A stretch of 64,000 bases of DNA from Acinetobacter rathckeae (GCF_015627125.1 NZ_VTDO01000006.1:100764-164763); one strand, 5' to 3'; positions 49,116 through 58,735 are shown, counted from the first letter of the stretch. A program made the numbers and translations. Notes: generated by a model not told the origin, from the sequence alone.

Positions 49116-49973
49116 GTGCAACCGAATATTTTTTCAAGACAACCGCCATCATTTCGCTCGTTTATTATTGCAATGATAACTTGCTTGGTGGTGTCATTTT
49201 TTGATTGGCGTATGCCACATATTGTTCAACCAGCAAGAGATGTGCTGTATTCGATGTATACCCCCATATACACCGTGGCAAGTTATCCTGTGATTTCTAG
49301 AGAGTGGCTCACCCAACAAACGAAGTCTGAAGAGCAATTACGCCGTGAAAATACAGCAATGAAAGCAGAGCTTTTACAGGCACAAGTCCGCCTACAAAAG
49401 TTATCTGAACTCTCTGCTGAAAATACACGTCTGAGAGGGTTGCTAGATACGCCATTGATTATTGATGGTCGTATGGAAATTGCTGAAGTGATTGGCACAG
49501 ATACAAACCCTCTACATCATGTAGTGATTATTAACCGTGGTACAGCTGACCGTTTACGTCAAGGTCAGGTTGTGCTGGATAATCAGGGGATTATGGGGCA
49601 AATCATTGATGTACATCAGCACAATGCACGGGTACTTTTGTTGTCTGATAAAGACAGTTCTTTATCTGTACGAGTAGAGCGTACAGGTATGCGAGCGATT
49701 GTTTCAGGTACAGGTGATTTAGGGCGTTTAAAAATGCAATATGTACCAACCAGTGCAGACTTACAGGTGGGTGATAACGTGTATAGTTCTGGTTTTGGTG
49801 AGCATTTCCCGGCAGGTTATTTGGTGGGTACAGTGAATAAAATTCAACGCCAAAATACCGGTGAATTTGCACAGATCGACATTAGGCCTGCGGCCCAACT
49901 TGCAGGTGGGCATTATGTTGTGGTGTTGTTTTCTGACTCTTTAGCCAAGGAACAACCCTATGCTAATCGCTAA
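49116..49973 (+). CDS. mreC: Rod-shape-determining protein MreC
   Basis: MreC links MreB and MreD to the elongasome in the periplasm. The 285-residue protein has one N-terminal membrane helix (SFIIAMITCLVVSFF), a coiled coil around 65-105 (EEQLRRENTAMKAELLQAQ), and the beta-barrel head with VINRGTADRLRQGQVVLD. Start is GTG 49116 after AGGAAGG. It overlaps mreD by 14 bases. Confidence 0.94.
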   Translation: MQPNIFSRQPPSFRSFIIAMITCLVVSFFDWRMPHIVQPARDVLYSMYTPIYTVASYPVISREWLTQQTKSEEQLRRENTAMKAELLQAQVRLQKLSELSAENTRLRGLLDTPLIIDGRMEIAEVIGTDTNPLHHVVIINRGTADRLRQGQVVLDNQGIMGQIIDVHQHNARVLLLSDKDSSLSVRVERTGMRAIVSGTGDLGRLKMQYVPTSADLQVGDNVYSSGFGEHFPAGYLVGTVNKIQRQNTGEFAQIDIRPAAQLAGGHYVVVLFSDSLAKEQPYANR

Positions 49974-50451
49974 ATATAAGCCGCTCAAAAGAAAAGACCC
50001 ATTACTACTGATTGTCCTTACCGTTATTCTTGCTTCGGTAATGACAATTTACCCTTTGTCTTATGATATCTCAGCATGGCGACCATTTATTTTAATGCTG
50101 GTCATGTTGTTTTGGGTGTTGTGTCAACCAACATGGTGTGGGGTGTGGTTTGCCTTTGGTTTAGGTATCTTTTTTGATTTACTCATAGATGCGCCTTTGG
50201 GGCAAAATGCATCTGCTTTTGTACTGATTGCTTTTATAACGCGTTATTTTATTAGAGAAAAAAGAATTCTTACATTTTTAAACTTGTGGTTTATAAGCAT
50301 CTTAGCCACAGTGGGCTATGTATTGTTCGTTTGGTTATTGCAAACGCTTGGTAATGTTGATTATCCACTGATGCGACGTTGGCCACCCATTGTAAGTAGT
50401 CTTTTATGTTGGCCTTTACTCTACTATAGCTTAAAAACATGGCGTCTTTAA
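49960..50451 (+). CDS. mreD: Rod-shape-determining protein MreD
   Basis: A 163-residue multi-pass inner-membrane protein with about five hydrophobic helices, beginning LLLIVLTVILASVMTIYPL; FGLGIFFDLLIDAPLGQNA is the recognisable MreD segment. It completes the mreBCD set and overlaps both mreC (14 bases) and maf (13 bases), so the operon is tightly packed and probably translationally coupled. Confidence 0.9.
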   Translation: MLIAKYKPLKRKDPLLLIVLTVILASVMTIYPLSYDISAWRPFILMLVMLFWVLCQPTWCGVWFAFGLGIFFDLLIDAPLGQNASAFVLIAFITRYFIREKRILTFLNLWFISILATVGYVLFVWLLQTLGNVDYPLMRRWPPIVSSLLCWPLLYYSLKTWRL

Positions 50452-51008
50452 TTTTAGCTTCTGGTTCACCTCGTAGGCATGAGCTTTTGTCGCAACTGGG
50501 GTATGCATTTGAAGTCTGTGTACCCAATATAGATGAAAGTGTTTGTTTGGGGGAGGGTGCTCAAGATTATGTTGCACGTTTGGCTTATGAAAAAGCCTGT
50601 GCTATTGTTGAACAGCACCCAAAGAAATTGGTTTTAGCTGCAGATACTTGTTTGAGTATTCAGTCAGAAATTATTGGTAAACCAAGTTCTAAGCAGCATG
50701 CATTTGAGATTTGGCAAAAATTGTCAGGCCAATACCATGATGTTTTTACAGGTATTTGTGTGGTACAGCAGGGGAGAGTGTACCGTACTGTCGTCAAAAC
50801 GCAGGTTCAGTTTACTGTACTTACAAAACAAGATATGGAACAGTACTGGGCAACTGGTGAGCCTTTAGGTAAGGCTGGAGCTTATGCAATACAAGGGATT
50901 GCAGCCAAATATATACCTGAAATTATGGGTAGTTATAGCAATGTGGTTGGGCTACCTTTATATGAAACAGATCAATTATTACAGCAAGCGATTAAGGCAC
51001 TAAATTAA
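50439..51008 (+). CDS. maf: Maf-family nucleotide pyrophosphatase (YhdE-like)
   Basis: Maf proteins hydrolyse non-canonical or excess nucleoside triphosphates; the YhdE branch prefers dTTP/UTP. The 189-residue protein has LILASGSPRRHELLSQLG, ADTCLSI (the catalytic Asp in the AADT motif) and GAYAIQGIAAKYIPEIMGSYSNVVGLPL. It is part of the mre operon, upstream of rng, as in E. coli. Confidence 0.94.
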   Translation: MASLILASGSPRRHELLSQLGYAFEVCVPNIDESVCLGEGAQDYVARLAYEKACAIVEQHPKKLVLAADTCLSIQSEIIGKPSSKQHAFEIWQKLSGQYHDVFTGICVVQQGRVYRTVVKTQVQFTVLTKQDMEQYWATGEPLGKAGAYAIQGIAAKYIPEIMGSYSNVVGLPLYETDQLLQQAIKALN

Positions 51009-51043
51009 TCGTTCAAAAATTCTTATAACATTTGAGCTTTATT

Positions 51044-52498
51044 ATGTCTGATGAATTATTCATCAATGTAACACCTATGGAGTGTCGGGTTGCATTAACA
51101 GAAGATTGCGTCGTCAATGAGATATTTGTTGAAAGGACACTCAGGCGTGGGTTAGTTGGCAATATTTACAAAGGTAAAGTTGTACGTGTACTACCTGGTA
51201 TGCAAGCAGCATTTGTAGATATTGGTCTTTCTAGAACTGCGTTTTTACATATTAATGATATGGTTTGGCCAAAGGGTATGGCAAACCCTAATGTATTTGA
51301 ACTCTTACAGCAAGGGCAAATTCTCACCGTACAAGTCATGAAAGATATGCTTGGCACGAAAGGTGCTCGGCTGACCACAGACCTCTCTATTCCATCACGT
51401 TACTTGGTATTTATGCCTTTTGGTAGTCATGTGGGGGTGTCGCAAAAAATTGAAAGTGAGAGTGAACGCATTCGCTTAAAGTTAATCATAGATAACATTA
51501 AAACCAAATACCCTCTCCCTGGTAGTGTGATTATACGTACTGCTGCAGATGGTGCTTCTGAGGCAGCAATTGAGCGAGATATGGCGTATTTAAGCCGTTT
51601 GTGGGAGTATATTCAGCGTAAAAAAAGAGCCATTACTGTACCTTCTTTAGTATTTGAAGAATTGCCTTTGCCTCAGCGGATTGTGAGAGATTTGGCTTCA
51701 GAGCATACCGAAAAAATTTATGTCGACACCGAAGAGGTCTATCACACGCTTACGGCATTTATGGCTGAGTTTATGCCACAGTTACCTACACAGCTGATTT
51801 TTTACCGTGAGCAAAAGCCTTTATTTGAAACCTATCATATTGAAGAAGACATTCAAAAAGCACTGCAAACCCGTGTGGCGTTAAAGTCAGGTGGTTATTT
51901 AATGATAGATCAAACGGAGGCCATGACCACCATTGATGTCAATACAGGCTCGTATGTTGGTGGTCGCAGTTTAGAAGACACCGTGTATCGTACCAATATG
52001 GAAGCCACAGAGGTGATTGGTCGACAACTCAGGCTACGAAACTTGGGTGGCATATTAATTATTGACTTTATTGATATGCAAGAAGAGATTCATCGGGCAG
52101 AGGTTTTAAAGTACTTTGAAGTTGTACTTGCCAAGGACCATGCCAAAACAAAAATTACCCAAGTGTCTGAATTAGGCTTGGTTGAGATGACACGTAAGCG
52201 TACCCGTGAATCGTTAGAGCATTTATTGTGCGATGCTTGCCCAACCTGTCAGGGACGTGGATTTGTAAAAACTGCCGAAACCGTTTGTTATGAGATTTTT
52301 AGAGAAATGATGAAGCTTACACGGCAGTATCCACATCAAAAAGGTTTTATATTGGTTGCAAGTACCGTGGTTATTGACCGTATGCTCACAGAAGAAGCTT
52401 CTGCACTCACAGATTTAATGTTTTTACTCAATCGTTCGATACAACTGCAAGTAGAAACGCTGTATACGCAAGAGCAATATGATGTCATTTTAAGTTAA
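51044..52498 (+). CDS. rng: Ribonuclease G
   Basis: RNase G matures the 5' end of 16S rRNA and degrades some mRNAs. The 484-residue protein is close to E. coli RNase G (489) and lacks the long C-terminal scaffold of RNase E. It has the S1 domain (NIYKGKVVRVLPGMQAAFVDIG), the DNase-I-like catalytic core (DINTGSYVGGRSLEDTVYRTN, IIDFIDM) and the zinc-link CDACPTCQG. ATG 51044 is preferred to 51032 on family alignment. Last gene of the mre-maf-rng operon. Confidence 0.96.
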   Translation: MSDELFINVTPMECRVALTEDCVVNEIFVERTLRRGLVGNIYKGKVVRVLPGMQAAFVDIGLSRTAFLHINDMVWPKGMANPNVFELLQQGQILTVQVMKDMLGTKGARLTTDLSIPSRYLVFMPFGSHVGVSQKIESESERIRLKLIIDNIKTKYPLPGSVIIRTAADGASEAAIERDMAYLSRLWEYIQRKKRAITVPSLVFEELPLPQRIVRDLASEHTEKIYVDTEEVYHTLTAFMAEFMPQLPTQLIFYREQKPLFETYHIEEDIQKALQTRVALKSGGYLMIDQTEAMTTIDVNTGSYVGGRSLEDTVYRTNMEATEVIGRQLRLRNLGGILIIDFIDMQEEIHRAEVLKYFEVVLAKDHAKTKITQVSELGLVEMTRKRTRESLEHLLCDACPTCQGRGFVKTAETVCYEIFREMMKLTRQYPHQKGFILVASTVVIDRMLTEEASALTDLMFLLNRSIQLQVETLYTQEQYDVILS

Positions 52499-52621
52499 CT
52501 TTGTAACAAAAATACATTCAATCTTTGTTACAACTGGCAGTTTACTTTCATCAGTGATTTCTCAATACTATAGATCTGGGTAGCCAAAGATAGATGTTAT
52601 GTCTTAGTGAGTGAGGCAATT

Positions 52622-52801
52622 ATGCAGAGATATGATGAGAACAATATGCAAAACAATACGCACCACGTTGCAGAACAACAAGCGGTAAAAAACCATTGTT
52701 TTATGCTCGATGAAGAAGGGCGTGAAGTGCCAATTACAACAAGCATGGTGCAAGATATATGTATTGAACTGCTTAAGCAGTGTCGTACTGTGAAAAGTTA
52801 A
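52622..52801 (+). CDS. Small PA1571-like conserved protein
   Basis: A 59-residue protein whose C-terminal half, CFMLDEEGREVPITTSMVQDICIELLKQ, matches the short family I know as PA1571-like (GREVPIT-EEMIQ-AC core) from pseudomonads and relatives; function unknown. The N-terminus is polar and Asn/His/Gln-rich. I chose ATG 52622, with GAGG five bases upstream; an in-frame GTG at 52607 would add five residues. It has its own terminator and sits between rng and gltA. Confidence 0.78.
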   Translation: MQRYDENNMQNNTHHVAEQQAVKNHCFMLDEEGREVPITTSMVQDICIELLKQCRTVKS

Positions 52802-52819
52802 GTTCAGACTCAAGCCAAT

Positions 52820-52857
52820 AAAAAGGGTGACATGAATATGTGTCGCCCTTTTTATTT
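52820..52857. terminator. Bidirectional terminator between the PA1571-like gene and gltA
   Basis: AAAAAGGGTGACA pairs with TGTCGCCCTTTTT (one G-U), with an A-run before and a T-run after, serving both convergent genes. Confidence 0.85.
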
Positions 52858-52864
52858 GAGTAAG

Positions 52865-54133
52865 TTACATATCTCGTTGCTGCTCGCCTGTATAAAGCTG
52901 ACGAGGGCGACCAATTTTATGTGGGCTAGATTGCATTTCTAGCCAGTGGCTCATCCAACCTACTGTACGTGCCAGTGCAAAAACAACGGTAAACATAGAG
53001 GTTGGAATACCAATCGCTTTTAAAATAATACCTGAGTAAAAGTCTACATTAGGGTATAGATTACGTTTAATAAAGTACTCATCTGAAAGTGCGATGCGTT
53101 CAAGTTCCATGGCTAGTTTCAGTTGTGGGTCATGTATACCAAGCTCAGCAAGTACTTCATCACATGTTTCTTTCATCACTTTGGCACGAGGGTCAAAGTT
53201 TTTATAAACACGATGCCCAAAGCCCATGAGTTTCACTTCTTTGGTTTTGACCTTTTCCATAAAGGATGCAACGTTTTCAATTGAACCAATCTCATCAAGC
53301 ATATTCAGCACAGCTTCATTTGCACCGCCATGAGCACGTCCCCAAAGGGCTGCAATCCCTGCTGAAATACATGCATATGGATTTGCACCTGTAGAGCCTG
53401 CAAGACGTACTGTAGACGTCGAGGCATTTTGCTCATGGTCTGCATGCAAGGTAAAAATGCGATCCATGGCTTTGGCATGAATTGGATTGACTTGATAGTT
53501 ACGGTCGGCTGGTGTTGCAAACATCATGTGTAAGAAGTTTTCAGCATAGCCTAAGTCATTACACGGATACATAAAGGGTTGACCCACAGTATATTTATAA
53601 CTCCATGCTGCAAGTGTAGGCACTTTAGCCAACAAACGAATGGCAGTAATTTCTCTGTGGTTGACATCGTCTAGGTCAAGGTTATTGTGGTAAAAGGCGG
53701 ACAAAGCACCTACAACCCCAACCATAATGGCCATTGGGTGAGCATCTCGTCTAAAACCATTAAAAAAACGACTGACTTGGTCATGTACCATGGTGTGGGT
53801 GCGAATTTTTTGGTCGAATTCTTCTTTTTGCTCGGGGGTTGGTAGCTCACCGTTAAGGAGTAAATAACTGGTGGTGAGGTAGTCTGCTTTGGTTGCGAGT
53901 TGGTCAATTGGATAACCACGATGAAGTAGTACGCCTGCGTTACCATCAATGTAAGTAATTTTTGACTCACATGAAGCGGTTGACATAAAACCAGGGTCAA
54001 ACGTGAAATGGCCAGATGTGAGTATATCCTTTACATCAATAACATCGGGGCCTAATGTACCTTTATAAACAGGTAGTTCTATCGTTTTTCCATCGAGTTG
54101 TAAAATGGCTTTCTTGCCGTTTGCTTCAGACAT
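52865..54133 (-). CDS. gltA: Citrate synthase (type II)
   Basis: GltA condenses oxaloacetate with acetyl-CoA. The 422-residue protein matches the NADH-sensitive hexameric type II enzymes of gammaproteobacteria. Conserved blocks are [14 protein letters not shown], the catalytic His in [11 protein letters not shown] and [15 protein letters not shown], the catalytic Asp in [10 protein letters not shown], and GRPRQLYTG at the C-terminus. It is divergent from the sdh-suc operon across a 775-bp gap. Confidence 0.97.
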   Translation of the reverse strand: MSEANGKKAILQLDGKTIELPVYKGTLGPDVIDVKDILTSGHFTFDPGFMSTASCESKITYIDGNAGVLLHRGYPIDQLATKADYLTTSYLLLNGELPTPEQKEEFDQKIRTHTMVHDQVSRFFNGFRRDAHPMAIMVGVVGALSAFYHNNLDLDDVNHREITAIRLLAKVPTLAAWSYKYTVGQPFMYPCNDLGYAENFLHMMFATPADRNYQVNPIHAKAMDRIFTLHADHEQNASTSTVRLAGSTGANPYACISAGIAALWGRAHGGANEAVLNMLDEIGSIENVASFMEKVKTKEVKLMGFGHRVYKNFDPRAKVMKETCDEVLAELGIHDPQLKLAMELERIALSDEYFIKRNLYPNVDFYSGIILKAIGIPTSMFTVVFALARTVGWMSHWLEMQSSPHKIGRPRQLYTGEQQRDM

Positions 54134-54776
54134 TCAAAGATCTCCTGTCCTGGTGAATGTGATCTGATAGTTGTGTGCTGCTTTATCTTGCAAAGTGGCT
54201 TGATAAAGTTGCTGTAATGGAAGGTATTTCATTGTTTTTATTATTCACTTGTTTTAGTTGGCAAATATTGTGTAAAACAAATCCTACATCTCACGATATT
54301 TACCATAGAACAATATTTGAATCCTTCATGTTTAAATGTAACCCAACATGAGCTAAAAAATATAGTGTTTTATATCTGTAATTGTTGCGATTTGAAAGTA
54401 ATATCGACCAAAGTTGTATGATTGGTATACAAGTTATGGGTGGAAAGTCATAAAATTAAATGTGTTAAGTGGGTGATTAAGTAATGGTTTTAGGTGTGTT
54501 TTATGCCTTGTAAATGGTGTTTAAACGCTGAGCTTATATTTATTTGAAGTGAAAAATGCTTTGAGCTATATCGAAAAAAAATACCTGTATACTTAAAAGA
54601 TAATACAAAAAAATTGGTTGCTATTTAATCATGGGTGAGGCTGGGTTTAGGGGTTGTTTTTATACTTTAATACATTGTTTTTTATGGTTTAATTTTTAAA
54701 AATATAAAAATTAAAGTACTTTTAATAGTGTTGTAGAGCATGATTTTTTTTACTTGTTATTGGTCTTTAGTCTTGT
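54134..54776. other. Long AT-rich gltA-sdhC divergent control region
   Basis: No coding frame is supported. The DNA is strongly AT-rich with several A/T tracts, fitting an extended regulatory region for two TCA operons. I could not assign individual operators, for example for ArcA-, Fur- or CRP-like proteins, by eye. Confidence 0.5.
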
Positions 54777-54805
54777 TTGAGTTTTTAAAATAGCCATCTT
54801 ATACT
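54777..54805 (+). promoter_or_regulatory. Sigma70-type promoter for sdhCDAB
   Basis: TTGAGT (54777-54782) and TATACT (54800-54805) are separated by exactly 17 bp. This predicts a leader of about 95-100 nt before sdhC. Confidence 0.65.
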
Positions 54806-54878
54806 TTCACATAGAATACGTTTGGGCGAAGGATGCCCAGATCATACGCTAGCTTTCCTTCATTAAATTGAATTAGAT

Positions 54879-54899
54879 AAACCCAAGGCTTGGGTTTTT
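54879..54899 (+). promoter_or_regulatory. Terminator-like hairpin next to the sdhC start
   Basis: AAACCCAAGGCTTGGGTTTTT forms an 8-9-bp stem ending in a U-run that stops only ten bases before the sdhC ATG. An attenuator or an RNA-binding site in the leader is possible. The sequence AGGATGCCC occurs both upstream at 54830-54838 and again at the start codon, 54906-54914. Confidence 0.55.
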
Positions 54900-54908
54900 A
54901 CACATAGG

Positions 54909-55313
54909 ATGCCCGCTGTGAAAAGTAATAGACCTGTCAATTTAACCATGGGACAGGTGTTAGCGGTTAATTTACGCTCACCCGTGGCTATTGCCTCTAT
55001 ATTGCACCGCCTTTCAGGTGTAATAGTTTTTGTACTCATTCCAATTCTACTCTGGATATTGGATAAATCATTGTCTTCAGCCGATGGATTTACCTACGTG
55101 AAAGAACACGTGTTTGGCCATATTGCAGTTCGCTTTGTGGTATGGGCATTTGTTGCTGGGTTAATTTATCATTTTGTGGCTGGCGTTCGCCATTTGCTTG
55201 CAGACTTAGGTCACTTTGAGGAACTTTATAGTGGTCGTGCAGCAGCAACGGCGTCATTGGTTTTATCTGCAATAGGGATTGTTGCAGCATTTATATGGAT
55301 TGTTGTCTTATGA
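54909..55313 (+). CDS. sdhC: Succinate dehydrogenase cytochrome b556 subunit
   Basis: SdhC anchors complex II and helps bind haem b and ubiquinone. The 134-residue protein has the signature SPVAIASILHRLSGVIVF (Ser and Arg of the quinone site), three membrane helices, and HFVAGVRHLLADLGHF with the haem-ligand His. ATG 54909 gives MPAVKSNRPVNL; GTG 54918 (in frame) has an AGGA at better distance and may be the true start. The stop overlaps sdhD (ATGA). Confidence 0.93.
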   Translation: MPAVKSNRPVNLTMGQVLAVNLRSPVAIASILHRLSGVIVFVLIPILLWILDKSLSSADGFTYVKEHVFGHIAVRFVVWAFVAGLIYHFVAGVRHLLADLGHFEELYSGRAAATASLVLSAIGIVAAFIWIVVL

Positions 55314-55678
55314 AAAGTGCCACTGGTTTAACTGGCTCAGGGTCACGTGATTGGTTTATTCAGCGTGTGAGTGCAGTTATTTTAGCTGTCTATACTGTTG
55401 TTGTATTCGGCTGGATTCTGTTGCATAGCGGTTTTAGTTATGAACAATGGTCGGGCTTTATGCTGACTTTACCCATGAAGATCTTGTCTTTATTGGCTGT
55501 CTTATCTTTAGTTTCTCATGCATGGATTGGTATGTGGCAAGTCTTTACAGACTATGTGACCACAAGGCAAATGGGACCATTCGCACCGCGTTTACGTTTA
55601 ATTCTGACCACACTGGTGATTGTGGCGGTTTTTGTATATGCGATTTGGTGTATCCAAATCTTTTGGGCAAACAAATAA
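55310..55678 (+). CDS. sdhD: Succinate dehydrogenase membrane anchor subunit
   Basis: A 122-residue three-helix membrane protein, the partner of SdhC. SGSRDWFIQRVSAVILAVYT is the conserved first block and SHAWIGMWQVFTDYV holds the haem/quinone-side residues (His and Asp-Tyr). ATG 55310 overlaps the sdhC stop by four bases. A 14-bp gap follows before sdhA. Confidence 0.93.
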   Translation: MKSATGLTGSGSRDWFIQRVSAVILAVYTVVVFGWILLHSGFSYEQWSGFMLTLPMKILSLLAVLSLVSHAWIGMWQVFTDYVTTRQMGPFAPRLRLILTTLVIVAVFVYAIWCIQIFWANK

Positions 55679-55692
55679 GGCGGTAACAAATC

Positions 55693-57588
55693 ATGGGTGC
55701 AATTACTCCCAAAGAAAACTATTCTAATATTCAAAATTTAACCTTTGATACGATCATTGTTGGCGGTGGTGGCTCTGGTATGCGAGCCGCTTACCAGCTG
55801 GCACAAGCGGGTTTAAAAGTTGCAGTACTGACAAAAGTATTTCCAACACGTTCGCATACGGTTGCAGCTCAAGGTGGTATTGGTGCGTCTTTAGGTAATA
55901 TGCAAGAAGACAATTGGCACTACCATTTTTACGACACAGTCAAAGGGTCAGATTGGTTAGGTGACCAAGATGCCATTGAGTTTATGTGTCGTGAAGCACC
56001 GAAAGTGGTGTATGAGTTAGAGCATTTAGGTATGCCATTTGACCGTAATGAAGATGGTACGATTTATCAGCGTCCATTTGGTGGTCACTCGGCAAATTAT
56101 GGAGAAAAAGCAGTACCTAGAGCGTGTGCAGCCGCTGACCGTACAGGGCATGCACTTTTACATACGCTGTACCAAAGCAACGTTAAAATGGGTACACAGT
56201 TTTTTGTAGAATGGATTGCTTTAGACCTGATTCGTAATGAAGCTGGTGATGTGCTAGGTGTCACCGCATATGACCAAGAAACAGGTGATATTGCTGTATT
56301 TCAAGCCAAAGCGACGTTATTTGCAACAGGTGGTGCAGGGCGTGTGTATCGTGCATCAACCAATGCTTATATTAATACAGGTGATGGTTTGGGTATGGCT
56401 GCTCGAGCAGGCATACCATTGCAAGACATGGAGTTTTGGCAGTTCCACCCGACAGGTGTGGCAGGTGCAGGTGTATTACTGACCGAAGGCTGTCGTGGTG
56501 AAGGTGCAATTTTAAGAAATAAAGATGGCGAACCGTTTATGGAGCGCTATGCACCAACACTGAAAGATCTTGCACCACGTGATTTTGTGTCGCGTTCAAT
56601 GGACCAAGAAATTAAAGAAGGTCGTGGTTGTGGCCCTAAAGGTGACTATATCTTGTTAGATATGACGCATTTAGGTGCAAGTACCATTATGAAGCGTCTA
56701 CCTTCGGTTTTTGAAATTGGTAAAAAGTTTGCCAACGTTGATATTACCAAAGAGCCAATTCCTGTTGTACCAACCATTCATTATCAAATGGGTGGGATTC
56801 CAACCAATATTCATGGTCAGGTGGTTGTTCCTGCAACAGCAGAAGATAAGCCATTGCATGCGGGCTATGATGTTGCACAAGACCAATACCATACAGACAG
56901 TGAGCGTAACTTTACGCAACCTGTAAAAGGTTTTTACGCCATTGGTGAGTGTTCTTGCGTGTCTGTGCATGGCGCAAACCGTTTGGGTACAAACTCACTG
57001 CTTGATTTGGTGGTGTTTGGTAAAGCTGCGGGCGAGCATATTATTGATTATGTGACCAAGCATCATGGTGATGATTATGCACCATTACCAACCAATGTGT
57101 TGCAACAAACTTTAGAGAGAGTCAAAAAATTAGATGACTCGACCTCAGGTGAAAATGCACAAGATGTGGCAGATGAAATTCGTGAAATTGTGCAAAATCA
57201 TGCAGGTGTGTTTAGAACACAAGCTTTGCTTGATCAAGGGGTAAAAGAAATTTTAGCCATTGCACCACGTGTTAAAAATATTCACTTAAAAGATAAATCT
57301 AAAGTGTTTAACACTGCACGTATTGAAGCATTAGAAGTTGAAAACTTATATGAAGTTGCTAAAGCAACGTTAATCTCAGCGGCAGCACGTAAGGAATGCC
57401 GTGGGGCACATACAGTCGTTGACTATGAGCTACCTGCAGAGCACCCAACCTATTCGTATGGTCGCCGTGATGATGAATGGATGAAGCATACATTGTGGTA
57501 TGCCTCAGATAACCGTTTAGAGTACAAGCCAGTACGCTACAAGCCATTAACGGTTGATGCAATTCAACCGAAGCCACGTACATTCTAA
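55693..57588 (+). CDS. sdhA: Succinate dehydrogenase flavoprotein subunit
   Basis: SdhA oxidises succinate at a covalently bound FAD. In its 631 residues the FAD motif is IIVGGGGSGMRAAYQLAQAG, the FAD-linked His is in TRSHTVAAQGGIGASLGN, the substrate site has the HPTGVAGAGVLLTEGCRGEG and PRDFVSRSM blocks, and NRLGTNSLLDLVVFG closes the flavin fold. The C-terminal SYGRRDDEWMKHTLWY helical end is normal. Central gene of sdhCDAB. Confidence 0.98.
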   Translation: MGAITPKENYSNIQNLTFDTIIVGGGGSGMRAAYQLAQAGLKVAVLTKVFPTRSHTVAAQGGIGASLGNMQEDNWHYHFYDTVKGSDWLGDQDAIEFMCREAPKVVYELEHLGMPFDRNEDGTIYQRPFGGHSANYGEKAVPRACAAADRTGHALLHTLYQSNVKMGTQFFVEWIALDLIRNEAGDVLGVTAYDQETGDIAVFQAKATLFATGGAGRVYRASTNAYINTGDGLGMAARAGIPLQDMEFWQFHPTGVAGAGVLLTEGCRGEGAILRNKDGEPFMERYAPTLKDLAPRDFVSRSMDQEIKEGRGCGPKGDYILLDMTHLGASTIMKRLPSVFEIGKKFANVDITKEPIPVVPTIHYQMGGIPTNIHGQVVVPATAEDKPLHAGYDVAQDQYHTDSERNFTQPVKGFYAIGECSCVSVHGANRLGTNSLLDLVVFGKAAGEHIIDYVTKHHGDDYAPLPTNVLQQTLERVKKLDDSTSGENAQDVADEIREIVQNHAGVFRTQALLDQGVKEILAIAPRVKNIHLKDKSKVFNTARIEALEVENLYEVAKATLISAAARKECRGAHTVVDYELPAEHPTYSYGRRDDEWMKHTLWYASDNRLEYKPVRYKPLTVDAIQPKPRTF

Positions 57589-57601
57589 TCGGGAGAAAGA
57601 C

Positions 57602-58312
57602 ATGAGTAGAGGCACACGTACCTTTGAAATCTACCGCTATGATCCTGATAAGGATACAGCACCGTATATGCAAACGTTTACTCTGGAGTTGACAGAGAAA
57701 CATCGTATGTTACTTGATGCTTTGTTGGCATTAAAAGTGCAGGATGAAACACTGACATTTAGACGCTCTTGCCGAGAAGGGATTTGCGGTTCAGACGGTG
57801 TAAACATTAATGGTAAAAATGGTTTGGCTTGTTTGCTTAATCTCAATGATTTACCTAAAAAGATTGTGATTCGTCCGTTACCTGGTTTGCCAGTGATTAA
57901 AGACCTTGTGGTCGATATGAACCAGTTTTATGACCAGTACGACAAAATTCAACCATTTTTAGTGAATAATCAACCTGCACCACCGAAAGAACGCTTACAA
58001 ACACCTGCGGAGCGAGAGCATCTAGATGGGTTGTATGAGTGTATTTTGTGTGCATGTTGTTCAACCTCTTGCCCGTCATTTTGGTGGAATCCTGACAAGT
58101 TTTTAGGCCCATCTGCGTTACTCAATGCGTACCGCTTTATTATTGACTCACGAGATACTTCAACCGCAGAACGCCTTGCACGTTTAGATGACCCATTTAG
58201 TCTATTTCGTTGTAAAGGCATTATGAACTGTGTGGCTGTGTGTCCGAAAGGTTTGAATCCAACCAAAGCGATTGGTCATATTCGTGGCATGCTTTTAGAT
58301 CAGGCCGGATAG
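57602..58312 (+). CDS. sdhB: Succinate dehydrogenase iron-sulfur subunit
   Basis: SdhB passes electrons from FAD to quinone through three clusters. In its 236 residues the 2Fe-2S ligands are in CREGICGSDGVNINGKNGLAC, the 4Fe-4S ligands in CILCACCSTSCP, and the 3Fe-4S ligands in CKGIMNCVAVCPKGLNP. ATG 57602 has GGGAGAAAG directly upstream; longer in-frame starts would overlap sdhA. Confidence 0.97.
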   Translation: MSRGTRTFEIYRYDPDKDTAPYMQTFTLELTEKHRMLLDALLALKVQDETLTFRRSCREGICGSDGVNINGKNGLACLLNLNDLPKKIVIRPLPGLPVIKDLVVDMNQFYDQYDKIQPFLVNNQPAPPKERLQTPAEREHLDGLYECILCACCSTSCPSFWWNPDKFLGPSALLNAYRFIIDSRDTSTAERLARLDDPFSLFRCKGIMNCVAVCPKGLNPTKAIGHIRGMLLDQAG

Positions 58313-58335
58313 TCGCTACATTGCCATTTTAATAC

Positions 58336-58386
58336 GTAATTTTTGTATAAACCACTTGAAAAGGTGATGTTTTATGCAAAAATTAC
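58336..58386. repeat. 51-nt imperfect palindrome between sdhB and sucA
   Basis: GTAATTTTTG at the left end pairs exactly with CAAAAATTAC at the right. Inside, TATAAAC pairs nearly with GTTTTAT, and CACTT with AAGGTG around GAA. It lies 24 bp after sdhB and has no U-tract. Confidence 0.7.
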
Positions 58387-58533
58387 TTGGCATAGTGTTG
58401 GTCGAAAGATGTGGTGAATTGGTTTAAATTTTAACGCCATCATGAAGTGAGTATAAGGATATAGTCGCTTTAGAAAAGTTAAATTCAAGCATTTATTTTT
58501 TCTAAGTCGGTTTGCAAAAAATTACGCAATATA

Positions 58534-58562
58534 TTGAGTAATATACTCGTGATATTTATAAA
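58534..58562 (+). promoter_or_regulatory. Sigma70-type promoter for sucA
   Basis: TTGAGT (58534-58539) and TATAAA (58557-58562) are 17 bp apart. The -35 overlaps a small palindrome, GAGTA-ATA-TACTC (58536-58548), which could be an operator. This would let sucAB-lpd be expressed apart from sdh. Confidence 0.6.
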
Positions 58563-58735
58563 ATATACTGTGTTTTTATTGACTTATTTGGTGTATTTCA
58601 ACCGTACATCACTCAATGGATTGAACAATAAGTTTGATTGAGTCACATTGAAAAATGTGTTTAAACAGGTTGATCAAGGGTTACTTGAGATCAAGCAACC
58701 GTTTATTTTTTGCAGTAAAGGAAATGGGTCCACAA

